Assembly (NCBI RefSeq): GCF_012910955.1
Contig: NZ_WTVQ01000021.1
Location: forward strand, 18,651 to 82,650
Reading direction: 5' to 3'
DNA: 64,000 bases
Origin: Aromatoleum diolicum
GTDB lineage: Bacteria > Pseudomonadota > Gammaproteobacteria > Burkholderiales > Rhodocyclaceae
The notes under the pieces were generated by a model that was given only the letters and a program-made list of their open reading frames with translations, was not told the origin of the DNA and searched no databases. Positions 16,904 to 27,878 of this stretch are shown here, one piece after another (the first letter of the stretch is position 1; every line of letters begins with the position of its first letter). The position numbers and the translations under genes were made by a program.

Positions 16904-16917
16904 CGAAAGGAACCCAA

Positions 16918-17832
16918 ATGAGCCTCAGCTCCGAAACCGAATCGCTCCAGCAAGATGCCCGTCCGGCCGCCGACGACGCCGTCGTCGCGACTGACGGCAA
17001 TATCCTGCCGACGCTCGGCAGACGGGTGCGTGAGATCCGCGACCGCCGCGGCATGACGCGCAAGCTGGTGGCCCGCGAGGCCGGCGTCTCCGAACGCCAC
17101 CTCGCCCACCTCGAAGCCGGCGACGGCAACGTGTCGATCGTGCTGCTGCACAACATCGCCCGCGCCCTGAACGTCTCGCTGATCGAATTGCTGGCACCGG
17201 AAACCGAGGACACCGTCGAGAAGCGCCTGATCCGGCGCTTTCTCGAGCGCCTGCCGCAGCACCGCCTGGAAGAAGTGGTGTTTCGCCTGATGCGCGACTT
17301 CGGCCATGAGGAAGCCGTGCGGCGCAAGCGCGTCGCGCTGATCGGTTTGCGCGGCGCCGGCAAGTCGACGCTCGGCAAGCGCCTCGCCCAAGAGGAAGGC
17401 ATGCCCTTCATCGAACTGGATCGCGAGATCGAAAAGGAAACCGGCATCCCGGCGCGCGAAATCTTCTCGCTGTACGGCCAGTCGGGTTACCGCCGCATCG
17501 AGAAGCGCACCTTGGAACGCGTGATGCGCGAGCACCCGCGGGCCGTGATCTCGGTCGGCGGCGGCGTGGTGGCGCAACCGGAAACCTTCGAAATGCTGCT
17601 GTCCAACTGCCTCACGGTGTGGGTCAAGGCGCAGCCGGAAGAACACATGGCCCGCGTGATGGCCCAGGGCGACATGCGGCCGATGGCAGGCAACGACGAG
17701 GCGATGGAGGATCTCAAGCGCATCCTCGAGGCGCGCCTGCCCCTCTACGCCAAGGCGGACACCGTGCTCGACACCTCGGGCGACACGGTGGACCAGAGTT
17801 TCATGAAGTTACGCCAGCTCGTCTTGAGCTGA
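16918..17832 (+). CDS. boxR: Benzoyl-CoA-responsive regulator BoxR
   Basis: 304 residues with the unique BzdR/BoxR architecture: an N-terminal XRE-type helix-turn-helix (about residues 32-90, MTRKLVAREAGVSERHLAHLE) joined to a shikimate-kinase-like domain (about 135-300) with Walker A GLRGAGKST at 143-151. The second domain binds benzoyl-CoA rather than acting as a kinase in this family. A start at the ATG at 16918, after GAAAGGAACCC, avoids reading through the operator. It is divergent to boxD and heads the boxCBA direction. No separate bzdR is visible beside bzdN in this window, so this protein may serve both operons. Confidence 0.92.
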   Translation: MSLSSETESLQQDARPAADDAVVATDGNILPTLGRRVREIRDRRGMTRKLVAREAGVSERHLAHLEAGDGNVSIVLLHNIARALNVSLIELLAPETEDTVEKRLIRRFLERLPQHRLEEVVFRLMRDFGHEEAVRRKRVALIGLRGAGKSTLGKRLAQEEGMPFIELDREIEKETGIPAREIFSLYGQSGYRRIEKRTLERVMREHPRAVISVGGGVVAQPETFEMLLSNCLTVWVKAQPEEHMARVMAQGDMRPMAGNDEAMEDLKRILEARLPLYAKADTVLDTSGDTVDQSFMKLRQLVLS

Positions 17833-17861
17833 GCCCCATACAGAGAGAGAGGAGACAGACA

Positions 17862-19532
<1,671 letters not shown>

Positions 19533-19701
19533 CACCCGCACAGGAATCGCTCATTTAATCCCGCTCCCGCCGCGCGGCAAGCCGTCCCGCAGCCGTTGCC
19601 GCCGGCGCCTTGGCGCGGCGTGGAGTCGAAAGCAGCGAAGCAAGACCCGGTAAGCCACGCACGGCGACCGGCTCATACGATAAATCTGGAGGAGTACAGA
19701 C

Positions 19702-21123
19702 ATGATCAACTACAGCGAACGCATCCCGAACAACGTCAATCTCTCGGAAAACAAGACCCTGCAGCGCGCCCTCGAACAGTGGCAGCCGTCCTTCCTGAAC
19801 TGGTGGGACGACATGGGCCCGGAGAACTCGACCGACTACGAGGTCTACCTGCGCACCGCCGTCAGCGTCGATCCCAAGGGCTGGGCCGACTTCGGCCACG
19901 TCAAGATGCACGACTACCGCTGGGGCATCTTCCTCGCACCGCAGGAAGGCCAGAAGAAGATCACCTTCGGCGAGCACAAGGGCCAGGACGTGTGGCAGGA
20001 AGTGCCGGGCGAGTACCGCTCGACCCTGCGCCGCATCATCGTCACCCAGGGCGACACCGAGCCGGCATCGGTCGAGCAGCAGCGCCACCTCGGCCTGACC
20101 GCACCCTCGCTGTACGACCTGAGGAACCTCTTCCAGGTGAACGTCGAGGAAGGCCGCCACCTGTGGGCGATGGTCTATCTGCTGCACGCGCACTTCGGCC
20201 GCGACGGCCGCGAGGAAGGCGAAGCGCTGCTCGAGCGCCGTTCGGGCGACGCGGACAACCCCCGCATCCTCACCGCCTTCAACGAGAAGACGCCGGACTG
20301 GCTGTCCTTCTTCATGTTCACCTTCATCACCGACCGTGACGGCAAGTTCCAGCTCGCCTCGCTCGCCGAATCGGCCTTCGATCCGCTGGCGCGCACCTGC
20401 AAGTTCATGCTGACCGAGGAAGCGCACCACCTCTTCGTCGGCGAATCCGGTGTCGCCCGCATCATCCAGCGCACCTGCGAAGTGATGCAGCAACTCAAGA
20501 CCGACGACCCCGCCAAGCTGCGCGCCGCCGGCGTTATCGACCTGCCGACGCTGCAGAAGTACCTCAACTTCCACTACAGCGTCACCAGCGACCTGTACGG
20601 CGCCGAAATCTCGTCGAACGCCGCGACCTACTACACGAACGGCCTCAAGGGCCGCTTCGAGGAAGAGAAGATCGCCGACGACCACACGCTGCAGAACTCG
20701 GAATACGAGGTCATGGATGTCGCCGGCGACAAGATCCTGACCCGCCACGTGCCGGCGCTGTCGGCGCTCAACGAGCGTCTGCGCGACGACTGGATCACCG
20801 ATGTGCAGGCCGGCGTCGACCGCTGGAACCGCATCCCGGCCAAGTTCGGCTTCGACTTCCGCTTCACGCTGCCGCACAAGGGCTTCCACCGTCGCATCGG
20901 CATGTTCGCCGGTTCGCATATCAGCCCGGACGGCCGCCTGCTGTCGGAAGCCGAATGGACGCACCAGCACAACAGCTGGCTGCCGACCGAGAGCGACCGC
21001 CTGTACGTGCATTCGCTGATGGGTCAGTGCGTCGAGCGCGGCAAGTTTGCGAACTGGATCGCTGCCCCGGGTCGCGGCATCAACAACCAGCCCGTTGATT
21101 TCGACTACGTCCGCTTCAACTAA
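19702..21123 (+). CDS. boxB: Benzoyl-CoA 2,3-epoxidase, oxygenase component BoxB
   Basis: 473 residues, class I di-iron epoxidase. Two E-x2-H iron-binding motifs are visible: EEGRH at residues 149-153 and EEAHH near residue 240. BoxB with BoxA inserts one oxygen atom into benzoyl-CoA to give 2,3-epoxybenzoyl-CoA in the cytoplasm, consuming NADPH and O2. The ATG follows GGAGGAGTACAGAC. A 169-base gap without a gene separates it from boxC. Very confident from full-length family features and context. Confidence 0.96.
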   Translation: MINYSERIPNNVNLSENKTLQRALEQWQPSFLNWWDDMGPENSTDYEVYLRTAVSVDPKGWADFGHVKMHDYRWGIFLAPQEGQKKITFGEHKGQDVWQEVPGEYRSTLRRIIVTQGDTEPASVEQQRHLGLTAPSLYDLRNLFQVNVEEGRHLWAMVYLLHAHFGRDGREEGEALLERRSGDADNPRILTAFNEKTPDWLSFFMFTFITDRDGKFQLASLAESAFDPLARTCKFMLTEEAHHLFVGESGVARIIQRTCEVMQQLKTDDPAKLRAAGVIDLPTLQKYLNFHYSVTSDLYGAEISSNAATYYTNGLKGRFEEEKIADDHTLQNSEYEVMDVAGDKILTRHVPALSALNERLRDDWITDVQAGVDRWNRIPAKFGFDFRFTLPHKGFHRRIGMFAGSHISPDGRLLSEAEWTHQHNSWLPTESDRLYVHSLMGQCVERGKFANWIAAPGRGINNQPVDFDYVRFN

Positions 21124-21184
21124 GCTATCGAGAAGAACGGGGACGGGCACCAGCCCGTTCCCCGCCCAGTGGAGAGAGACAGCC

Positions 21185-22429
21185 ATGAACGCGCCCGCAG
21201 AGCACGCCAGCATTGCCAGGCAACACCTGATCGACCCGGAAATCTGCATTCGCTGCAACACCTGCGAAGAGATCTGCCCCGTCGATGCGATCACCCACGA
21301 CACCCGCAACTACGTCGTGAACTTCGACACCTGCAACGGCTGCCTGGCCTGCATCTCGCCCTGTCCCACCGGCGCGATCGATTCATGGCGCAACGTCGAA
21401 CAGGCCAAGCCCTTCACGCTGACCGAACAGTTTTCCTGGGATCTGCTGCCCGACACCACCGCGCTCGACCAGCTCGAAGCGACCGTCATGGGCGCGGCGG
21501 AACTCCCCGCCGTAGTGCAGCAGATTACCGAAGTCGCGACCGCCGGCCAGGGCGGCCCGGCGCTGGCCCCATGGTCCGCGTCGCACCCCTACGTGAATAT
21601 CTACTCGCCCGCCAGCCCGGTGACGGCGACGGTGACCGGCAACTACCGCCTCACCGCCGACGACGCCTCCAGCGACATCCACCACATCGTGCTGGATTTC
21701 GGCACGACCCCCTTCCCGGTGCTCGAAGGCCAGTCGATCGGCATCATCCCGCCGGGCACCGACGAGCGCGGCAAGCCGCACCTGCTGCGCATGTACTCGG
21801 TCGCCAGCCCGCGCGACGGCGAGCGCCCGCACTACAATAACCTCTCGCTGACGGTGAAGCGCGTCACCGAGGACCATGAAGGCAAGCCCGCGCGCGGCGT
21901 CGCGTCGAACTACGTGTGCGACCTCAAGAAAGGCGACAAGGTGCAGGTCACCGGCCCCTACGGCGCCACCTACCTGATGCCGAACCACCCCGGCTCGTCG
22001 ATCATGATGATCTGCACCGGCACCGGCTCCGCGCCGATGCGCGCGATGACCGAGCGCCGCCGCCGCCGCATGAACCACAACGAAGGCGGCGAACTGCTGC
22101 TGTTCTTCGGCGCCCGCGCGCCCGCCGAGCTGCCCTACTTCGGCCCGCTGCAGAAGCTGCCGAAGGACTTCATCGAGATCAACTTCGCGTTCTCGCGGGT
22201 GCCCGGCGAACCGAAGAAATACGTGCAGGACTCGATCCGCGAGCGCGCCGACAAGGTGTTCGCGATGCTCAACGACGACAACTGCTACATCTACATCTGC
22301 GGCCTCAAGGGCATGGAAGCCGGCGTCCTGGAAGCCTTCCGCGACATCTGCCGCGCGAACGGTGCCGACTGGGACCAGCTGCGCCCGCAGTTGCTTTCGA
22401 AGGCTCGCTTCCACGTCGAGACCTACTAA
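21185..22429 (+). CDS. boxA: Benzoyl-CoA epoxidase reductase component BoxA
   Basis: 414 residues. The N-terminus carries two 4Fe-4S motifs (Cys21, 24, 27, 31 and Cys50, 53, 56, 60, each ending in C-P), followed by a FAD/NADPH reductase module: RMYSVASPR for FAD and [12 protein letters not shown] for NADPH, ending in the family tail. BoxA passes electrons from NADPH to BoxB. GTGGAGAGAGACAGCC precedes the ATG. Fusion of a ferredoxin domain to the reductase explains why no separate ferredoxin is needed. Confidence 0.96.
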   Translation: MNAPAEHASIARQHLIDPEICIRCNTCEEICPVDAITHDTRNYVVNFDTCNGCLACISPCPTGAIDSWRNVEQAKPFTLTEQFSWDLLPDTTALDQLEATVMGAAELPAVVQQITEVATAGQGGPALAPWSASHPYVNIYSPASPVTATVTGNYRLTADDASSDIHHIVLDFGTTPFPVLEGQSIGIIPPGTDERGKPHLLRMYSVASPRDGERPHYNNLSLTVKRVTEDHEGKPARGVASNYVCDLKKGDKVQVTGPYGATYLMPNHPGSSIMMICTGTGSAPMRAMTERRRRRMNHNEGGELLLFFGARAPAELPYFGPLQKLPKDFIEINFAFSRVPGEPKKYVQDSIRERADKVFAMLNDDNCYIYICGLKGMEAGVLEAFRDICRANGADWDQLRPQLLSKARFHVETY

Positions 22430-22476
22430 GACCCACGCCGCCGGGGCGCATCGTCCCGGCCGCAACCCAACGCGCC

Positions 22477-22505
22477 GGCGCGCCCCGGGTCCGTCCCGGC
22501 GCGCC
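22477..22505 (+). terminator. GC-rich hairpin between boxA and the thiolase gene
   Basis: GGCGCG-CC-CCGGG pairs with CCCGG-CGCGCC around a five-base loop, an 11-bp stem with one two-base bulge. No T-run follows, so it may attenuate or stabilise rather than terminate; the thiolase ATG lies 28 bases downstream. Confidence 0.4.
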
Positions 22506-22532
22506 CGCGTCGACCACAGGGAACACCAGCGC

Positions 22533-23741
22533 ATGAACAAGCCCGTCTATATCTGCGACGCGATCCGCACCCCCTTCGGCCGCTACGGCGGCACGCTGTC
22601 CGGCCTCCGCACCGACGACCTCGCCGCGCTGCCGATCAAGGCCCTGATCGCGCGCAACGCCGCCGTCGACTGGCAGGCCGTAGATGACGTCATCTACGGC
22701 TGCGCCAACCAGGCCGGCGAAGACAACCGCAACGTCGCCCGCATGGCCGCGCTCCTCGCCGGCCTGCCGGTCGAAGTGCCCGGCAGCACCGTGAACCGCC
22801 TGTGCGGATCGAGCCTCGACGCGCTGGGCAGCGCCGCGCGCGCGATTGCCACAGGCGAGGCCGAGCTGATGATCGCCGGCGGCGTCGAGTCGATGAGCCG
22901 CGCCCCCTTCGTGCTCGCCAAGGCCGACAGCGCCTTCTCGCGCAGCGCGAAGATCGAGGACACCACCATCGGCTGGCGCTTCGTCAATCCGCTGATGAAG
23001 GCGCAATACGGCATCGACTCGATGCCCGAAACCGCCGAGAACGTCGCCGCTGATTTCGGCGTGTCGCGCGCCGACCAGGACGCCTTCGCGTTGCGCAGCC
23101 AGCAGCGCTGGGCGGCGGCCGCCGAGCGCGGCTTCTTCGCGCGCGAGATCGTGCCGGTGGAAGTGCCGCGCAAGAAAGGCGAAGCGCTGGTCTTCAGCGC
23201 CGACGAACACCCGCGTCCCGACACCACGCTGGAGATGCTGGCGAAGCTCAAGGGCGTCGTGCGCCCCGACGGCAGCGTCACCGCCGGCAACGCCTCCGGC
23301 GTCAACGACGGCGCCTGCGCGCTGTTGCTCGCGTCCGAAGACGCGGTGCGCCGCTACGGCCTCACGCCGCGCGCGCGCATCCTCGGCAGTGCCGCTGCCG
23401 GCGTGGCGCCGCGTATCATGGGCATCGGCCCGGCACCGGCCACGCTCAAGCTGCTTGCGCGCCTCGGCATGCAGGTCGGCGACTTCGATACCATCGAACT
23501 CAACGAAGCCTTCGCCGCGCAAGGCCTCGCGGTACTGCGCCAGCTCGGCCTGCCCGACGACGGCGCGCAGGTGAACCCCAACGGCGGCGCCATCGCCATC
23601 GGCCACCCGCTCGGCGCCTCGGGCGCGCGCCTGGTCACCACCGCGCTGAACCAGCTCGAAGTGACCGGCGGGCGCTACGGCCTCGCGACGATGTGCATCG
23701 GCGTCGGCCAGGGCATCGCGCTCGCCATCGAGCGCGTCTGA
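22533..23741 (+). CDS. pcaF: 3-oxoadipyl-CoA thiolase (PcaF/PaaJ type)
   Basis: 402 residues, thiolase family. Nucleophilic Cys91 lies in NRLCGSSLDAL, the second active-site residues in GGAIAIGHPLGASGAR and the C-terminal Cys in MCIGVGQG. N-terminal VYICDAIRTPFGRYGG is typical of beta-ketoadipyl-CoA thiolases. It cleaves 3-oxoadipyl-CoA to succinyl-CoA and acetyl-CoA, the last step of the box route, using the product of the dehydrogenase at 3978. Symbol by function; another 3-oxoacyl-CoA substrate is possible. Confidence 0.85.
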   Translation: MNKPVYICDAIRTPFGRYGGTLSGLRTDDLAALPIKALIARNAAVDWQAVDDVIYGCANQAGEDNRNVARMAALLAGLPVEVPGSTVNRLCGSSLDALGSAARAIATGEAELMIAGGVESMSRAPFVLAKADSAFSRSAKIEDTTIGWRFVNPLMKAQYGIDSMPETAENVAADFGVSRADQDAFALRSQQRWAAAAERGFFAREIVPVEVPRKKGEALVFSADEHPRPDTTLEMLAKLKGVVRPDGSVTAGNASGVNDGACALLLASEDAVRRYGLTPRARILGSAAAGVAPRIMGIGPAPATLKLLARLGMQVGDFDTIELNEAFAAQGLAVLRQLGLPDDGAQVNPNGGAIAIGHPLGASGARLVTTALNQLEVTGGRYGLATMCIGVGQGIALAIERV

Positions 23742-23760
23742 TACGCTGCCACGACCACCA

Positions 23761-23784
23761 CACGACACGACACGACACGACACG
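23761..23784. repeat. Pentanucleotide repeat (CACGA)4 plus partial unit
   Basis: Four perfect CACGA units followed by CACG lie 19 bases before the TTG start of the hemerythrin-like gene and just after the thiolase stop. Additional CACGA-like units precede it. Short tandem repeats like this can change length by slippage and alter leader spacing. Confidence 0.7.
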
Positions 23785-23802
23785 CACCACGGGAGACCGA
23801 AC

Positions 23803-24390
23803 TTGAAACCGGAAGCCATCCAGATCATCCGCGACGAGCACCTCGCGATCAGCGCCGTGCTGTATTCGCTGCGCTATCTGGTCAAGGACATGCGCAAGGG
23901 CGGCGCGCCCAACTTCGCCCTGCTGCGCGCGATCCTCGACTACATCGTGTCCTACCCCGACCGCTGGCATCACCCCAAGGAAGACAAGTACCTGTTCGCC
24001 GCGGTCAAGCGCCGCACCCGCGAAGCCGACGGCCTGATCGGCCGGCTCGAGCGCGAACATGCCCTCGGCTACCCGATGGTCGAGAACCTGAAGAAGCAGC
24101 TGATCGCCTTCCAGGGCGGCGACGCCCATGCCGGCGAGGAATTCTTCGACACCGCCGACCGCTATGCCGAACTCGAATGGGAGCACCTGCGCACCGAAGA
24201 GGACGTCTTCATGCCGATCGCCGAGCGCGTGCTGACCGCCGCCGAATGGGCCGAAATCGCCGCCGCATTCCGCGAGAACGACAACCCGCTGTTCGGCATC
24301 AAGCCCAAGGACGAAGCGGAAGCCCTCTATCAGCGCATCCTCAGTCTCGCCCCCTCGCCGATCGGCTTCGGCGGCGATACGCCGCCCTGA
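23803..24390 (+). CDS. Hemerythrin-like HHE-domain protein
   Basis: 195 residues from a TTG start after GGGAGACCGAAC. The helical HHE cation-binding domain is seen as RDEHLAISAVLYSL, YPDRWHHPKEDKYLF, LEREHALGYPMV and EWEHLRTEEDVFMPI, whose His/Glu residues would ligate a di-iron centre. Such proteins bind or sense O2 or NO, or buffer iron. It follows the thiolase by 61 bases and may be on the same transcript; an oxygen-handling role beside an oxygen-dependent pathway is plausible but inferred. No DNA-binding or signalling domain is attached. Confidence 0.8.
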   Translation: MKPEAIQIIRDEHLAISAVLYSLRYLVKDMRKGGAPNFALLRAILDYIVSYPDRWHHPKEDKYLFAAVKRRTREADGLIGRLEREHALGYPMVENLKKQLIAFQGGDAHAGEEFFDTADRYAELEWEHLRTEEDVFMPIAERVLTAAEWAEIAAAFRENDNPLFGIKPKDEAEALYQRILSLAPSPIGFGGDTPP

Positions 24391-24450
24391 GCACGCGCGC
24401 CCGCGGCCTCGCCCTGGCCGCCGCGCGCGGGGCGCCACGTCGACGACGCG

Positions 24451-24825
24451 CTACAGCCGGTGCGTCGCCCGCAGGCGTCGCCTGACCCCGCCGCGGTAAC
24501 ACCAGGACACCAGCGGCCGCACCCCCGGCAAACCGATCAGCCACGCCAGCGGGCGCAGCAGCGGCACGCGCGACATCAGCAGAATGTAGGCATCCAGCTC
24601 ACGATGGAGACTGCCGGCGGCGTCGCTGACATGCAACTCGCGCAGTGCCGCCTGCGGATCGACGCCGAGTTCGCACAGTTCGGCGTCGCGTCCCGTGATA
24701 TCCACCCAGTTCGTCGCCGCCACGCCGGCCTTTCCCGCCAGGCGTTCGTAGCGCGCGCGATCGCGCACGCAGCGCGGGCAGGCGCCGTCGTAATAGACAG
24801 TGATGTTGTCCTTTTCATCGCTCAT
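24451..24825 (-). CDS. DUF393 (DCC family) thiol-disulfide oxidoreductase-like protein
   Basis: 124 residues. YYDGACPRCVRDR at residues about 11-23 is the D-x-x-C-x-x-C motif of the DCC/DUF393 family, a small thioredoxin-like group; the C-terminal half has a hydrophobic stretch (PLLRPLAWLIGLPGVRPLV) and a basic tail. The ATG at 24825 starts a proper family N-terminus; a longer frame to 24942 overlaps the next gene's promoter. It is convergent with the hemerythrin gene and divergent from the hydrolase at 24933. Substrate unknown. Confidence 0.75.
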   Translation of the reverse strand: MSDEKDNITVYYDGACPRCVRDRARYERLAGKAGVAATNWVDITGRDAELCELGVDPQAALRELHVSDAAGSLHRELDAYILLMSRVPLLRPLAWLIGLPGVRPLVSWCYRGGVRRRLRATHRL

Positions 24826-24932
24826 CGGCTTGTCCCACTGACGGCCGGGCACCCACACCCCGGCCCCTGCTCCTTGGACAAGCCGTCCGCGGCGTTCGTG
24901 CCGCCTGCGCGATTCCGGTATAGTCATCACGC

Positions 24933-25598
24933 ATGAACACACGCGGCGAAACGGTGGTGCTGGTGCACGGCCTGTGGATGCACGGGCTGGTGTTCGGCCT
25001 GATGCGGCGCCGGCTCGGGCGCTACGGCTTCGCCACGCAGACCTGGTCCTACCCGTCGGTGCGGCACGGCCTCGCCGCTAACGCGCAGGGACTCGCGCGC
25101 TTCCTCGCCAGCCTCGAAGCCGACACCATCCACCTCGTCGGGCACAGCCTCGGCGGGCTGCTCGTACTCAGCACCTTGGCCCGCCACCCCGACCCGCGCG
25201 TGCGCCGCGTCGTGCTGATGGGGCCGCCCTACGGCGGCTCGCGTAGCGCGGCCACGCTGATGCGCGTACCCGGGTTTTCCGCGATCGTCGGCCGCTCGAT
25301 GCGCGACTGGCTCGCCACGCCGCCGCCTCAGGGCCTCGACGGGATCGACATCGGCGTCCTCGCGGGCTGCCGCGGTCTCGGCCTTGCCGGCACGCTGGTG
25401 CGCCTGCCCAAGCCCAACGACGGCGTCGTGATGGTCGACGAAACCCGCGTTGCACAAGCCCGCGACACGATCACGCTAACGGTCAACCACACGGAAATGC
25501 TGTTCTCGCGGCACTGTACCGATCAGGTCGCAGCCTTCCTCCGTAGCGGAGCCTTCGTCCATTCCCCGGACACGCCCGACGCCACCCGCCAGACCTGA
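24933..25598 (+). CDS. Lipase-like alpha/beta hydrolase
   Basis: 221 residues. LVHGLWMHGLVFGLM gives the oxyanion region, GHSLGG (about residues 70-75) the nucleophile elbow, and NHTEML near residue 186 a plausible catalytic His. The form is that of PGAP1/EstA-like small lipases without signal peptide, so probably cytoplasmic. It lies 107 bases from the divergent DUF393 gene and before the phasin locus; involvement in PHA or lipid metabolism is only a guess. Confidence 0.7.
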   Translation: MNTRGETVVLVHGLWMHGLVFGLMRRRLGRYGFATQTWSYPSVRHGLAANAQGLARFLASLEADTIHLVGHSLGGLLVLSTLARHPDPRVRRVVLMGPPYGGSRSAATLMRVPGFSAIVGRSMRDWLATPPPQGLDGIDIGVLAGCRGLGLAGTLVRLPKPNDGVVMVDETRVAQARDTITLTVNHTEMLFSRHCTDQVAAFLRSGAFVHSPDTPDATRQT

Positions 25599-25658
25599 AT
25601 GCCACCGTCCCGCACGCCGAATTCCACCGGTCGTGGCGGCCATCACATCGCCGATTGG

Positions 25659-25723
25659 TGCACTGCAACAAAATTAACTTGACTGCGACAAATAACAGTC
25701 TAGAATCTCAATTGTGCAGTGCA
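25659..25723. promoter_or_regulatory. Two TGCA-N1-TGCA boxes bracketing the phasin promoter (PhaR-like)
   Basis: TGCACTGCA (25659-25667) ends 11 bases before the -35 and TGCAGTGCA (25715-25723) begins 8 bases after the -10. The downstream box in context, TTGTGCAGTGCAGCAA, resembles PHA-regulator PhaR sites of beta- and alphaproteobacteria, which control phasin promoters. The same ATTGTGCAGTGCA occurs reversed in the boxR region, so BoxR binding is an alternative. Confidence 0.6.
25679..25706 (+). promoter_or_regulatory. Predicted sigma-70 promoter of the phasin gene
   Basis: TTGACT (25679-25684), 16-base spacer and TAGAAT (25701-25706) is a strong match. The leader of about 75 bases includes a stem CCCGCTG-AAAA-CAGCGGG (25731-25748). 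Confidence 0.7.
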
Positions 25724-25790
25724 GCAAAAGCCCGCTGAAAACAGCGGGTCTGCAGACCGAGCCCCCGCCGCCCCCTCAGGAGAATACAAA

Positions 25791-26357
25791 ATGATCGCCA
25801 ACACCGACAGCTTCGCCGCCACCAGCAAGACCCTCCTTGCCACCGTCGAAACCGCTACCCGCAACAGCTTCGAATCGACCGAGCGTCTGATCGCGCTGAA
25901 TCTCAACACCACGCGTGCCGCGCTCGAAGACGGCAGCGCTGCCGTGCGTGCCCTGCTCGCCGTCAAGACCCCCGACGAATTCTTCGCGCTGCAGGCCTCG
26001 CTGGCCCGCCCCGCCGCCGAAAAGGCGCTGGCCTACTTCAGCAGCAGCTACGAGATCCTCGCCCAGAGCGTCGAAGAAGCCGTGAAGCCGATCGAGACCC
26101 AGTTCGCCGAAGCCGCCAAGGCAGTCGGCGCGGCCCTCGAAAAGGCTGCGAAGTCCGCTCCCGCCGGCTCCGAAGTCGCCGTCGCCGCGGTGCAGTCGGC
26201 AATCGCCGCCGCCAACTCGGCCTACGACAGCGTGAACAAGGCCACCCGCAAGGTTGTGCAGATCACCGAGTCCAACGTCGCTGCGACGGCCAAGGCAGCG
26301 GTCGATGCCGTCAGCGCTCCCGTTGCAACCAAGACCGCGTCCAAGAAGTCGGCCTGA
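25791..26357 (+). CDS. phaP: Phasin, PHA granule surface protein
   Basis: 188 residues, phasin family. Ala-rich amphipathic helices throughout with no signal peptide; landmarks are TDSFAATSKTLLATVE at the start, FFALQASLARPAAEKALAYF in the centre and an Ala/Lys-rich C-terminus (PVATKTASKKSA). Phasins coat polyhydroxyalkanoate granules and limit their size. The ATG at 25791 follows CAGGAGAATACAAA; an earlier in-frame ATG at 25719 lies in the leader. It has its own promoter with flanking PhaR-like boxes, fitting derepression when polymer is made. Symbol is functional; paralogues elsewhere are likely. Confidence 0.88.
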   Translation: MIANTDSFAATSKTLLATVETATRNSFESTERLIALNLNTTRAALEDGSAAVRALLAVKTPDEFFALQASLARPAAEKALAYFSSSYEILAQSVEEAVKPIETQFAEAAKAVGAALEKAAKSAPAGSEVAVAAVQSAIAAANSAYDSVNKATRKVVQITESNVAATAKAAVDAVSAPVATKTASKKSA

Positions 26358-26419
26358 CAAGCCCGGTCGTCCGGCGGAGGCGGCAACGCCACCGCCCGGT
26401 GACGATCACGCACTGAACT

Positions 26420-26441
26420 TTCGGCGCCTTCGGGCGCCGAA
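26420..26441 (+). terminator. phaP: Hairpin after the phasin gene
   Basis: TTCGGCGCC, a TTCG tetraloop and GGCGCCGAA form a perfect 9-bp stem 62 bases after the phasin stop. The downstream run is only GTCGTTT, so it is a weak intrinsic terminator. Confidence 0.6.
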
Positions 26442-26488
26442 GTCGTTTCCGGTTACCCTTGCACGCCTCGTCCCCGCTTCCGCCGACC

Positions 26489-27865
26489 ATGCCCACCTTA
26501 CCCCGCGCCCCCGAACTCCTTGCCCCCGCCGGCTCGCTGCAGATGATGCGCACCGCCTTCGCCTATGGCGCCGACGCCGTCTATGCCGGCCAGCCCCGCT
26601 ATTCGCTGCGGGTGCGCAACAACAGCTTTGGCAAGCTCGAGGCGCTCGCCGAGGGTATCGCCGAGGCGCGCGCCGGCGGCAAGGCCTTCTACCTCGTCAG
26701 CAACATCCTGCCGCACAACACCAAGGTGCGCAGCTTTCTCGCCGACATGGAACCGGTCATCGCGCTCAAGCCCGACGCCCTCATCATGGCCGACCCCGGC
26801 CTGATCATGATGGTGCGCGAGCGCTGGCCGGAGGTTGACGTCCACCTGTCGGTACAGGCCAACACCACCAACTATGCCGCCGTGCGGTTCTGGGCTTCGG
26901 TCGGCATCAAGCGCGTGATCCTGTCGCGCGAGCTCTCGCTCGACGAGATCGAGGACATCCGCCAGACCTGCCCGGACATGGAACTCGAAGTGTTCGTGCA
27001 CGGCGCGCTGTGCGTCGCCTACTCCGGCCGCTGCCTGCTGTCGGGCTACTTCAACCACCGCGACCCGAACCAGGGCACGTGCACCAACTCCTGCCGCTGG
27101 GACTACAAGGCGCACGAAGCGCAGGAGGACGGCTCGGGCGACCTGCACCGCTGCGGCACCACGGCTGCGACGGGCGACACCACAGCCGATGTCGCACCCG
27201 GCATCGCACTCGGCGGCGGCCCGCGCCACGCCGCCGGCGAGCGCGTGTTCCTGCTCGAGGAAGGCACCCGCCCCGGTCAGCTGATGCCCATCGAGGAGGA
27301 CGAGCATGGCACCTACATCCTCAATTCGAAGGACCTGCGCGCCGTCGAGCACATCGAACGCCTCGTCGCCATCGGCGTCGATTCGCTGAAGATCGAAGGC
27401 CGCACCAAGAGCCCCTACTACGTCGCGCGCGCCACCCAGGGCTACCGCCGCGCCATCGACGACGCGCTCGCCGGGCGCCCCTTCGACACGCGCCTGCTCG
27501 GCGAACTCGAAGGTCTCGCCAACCGCGGCTACACCGACGGCTTCTACCAGCGCCACCACACGCCGGACCACCAGAACTACCTGCGTGGCCACTCCGAGTC
27601 CGGCCGCAGCCTGCTGGTCGGCGAAGTGCTCGGCATTGACGCCAGCAGCGGCCTCGCCGATGTCGAGGTCAAGAACGGCTTCGGCCTCGGCGACCGCCTC
27701 GAGTTCATCCAGCCCCACGGCAACATCATCGCCGTGCTGGAACACCTCGAAGACGCCGAGCGCCAGCCCCTCGCCCGCATTCCCGGCGCCGGCCGCCGCG
27801 TCCGGCTGCCGCTGCCCGCCGGCACCCGAACCGACGCACCGTGCTTCGTCGCCCGTCTGCTGTAA
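26489..27865 (+). CDS. trhP: Peptidase U32 family tRNA hydroxylase TrhP (YegQ)
   Basis: 458 residues from the ATG at 26489; a TTG 30 bases earlier is less likely. ELLAPAGSLQMMRTAFAYGADAVYAGQ opens the U32 fold, FVHGALCVAYSGRCLLSGYFN and NQGTCTNSCRWDY carry the cysteines typical of YegQ/TrhP, and LKIEGRTKSPYYVA follows. TrhP installs 5-hydroxyuridine at position 34 of certain tRNAs from a prephenate-linked route and is often mis-annotated as a collagenase-like protease. The insertion after CRWDYK is longer and more Gly-rich than I expect. Single gene, ending just before a convergent DUF3592 gene. Confidence 0.85.
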   Translation: MPTLPRAPELLAPAGSLQMMRTAFAYGADAVYAGQPRYSLRVRNNSFGKLEALAEGIAEARAGGKAFYLVSNILPHNTKVRSFLADMEPVIALKPDALIMADPGLIMMVRERWPEVDVHLSVQANTTNYAAVRFWASVGIKRVILSRELSLDEIEDIRQTCPDMELEVFVHGALCVAYSGRCLLSGYFNHRDPNQGTCTNSCRWDYKAHEAQEDGSGDLHRCGTTAATGDTTADVAPGIALGGGPRHAAGERVFLLEEGTRPGQLMPIEEDEHGTYILNSKDLRAVEHIERLVAIGVDSLKIEGRTKSPYYVARATQGYRRAIDDALAGRPFDTRLLGELEGLANRGYTDGFYQRHHTPDHQNYLRGHSESGRSLLVGEVLGIDASSGLADVEVKNGFGLGDRLEFIQPHGNIIAVLEHLEDAERQPLARIPGAGRRVRLPLPAGTRTDAPCFVARLL

Positions 27866-27878
27866 GGAACGCCGCGTT

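Noticed and set aside
16846..16917. Longer BoxR start at 16846
   Set aside because: It would place the predicted promoter and operator inside the coding region; the ATG at 16918 has a proper ribosome site.
23761..23784. CRISPR repeat
   Set aside because: Units are five bases with no spacers; it is a simple tandem repeat.
26459..26488. TTG start of the U32 gene 30 bases upstream
   Set aside because: No ribosome site, and the ATG at 26489 gives the usual family length.
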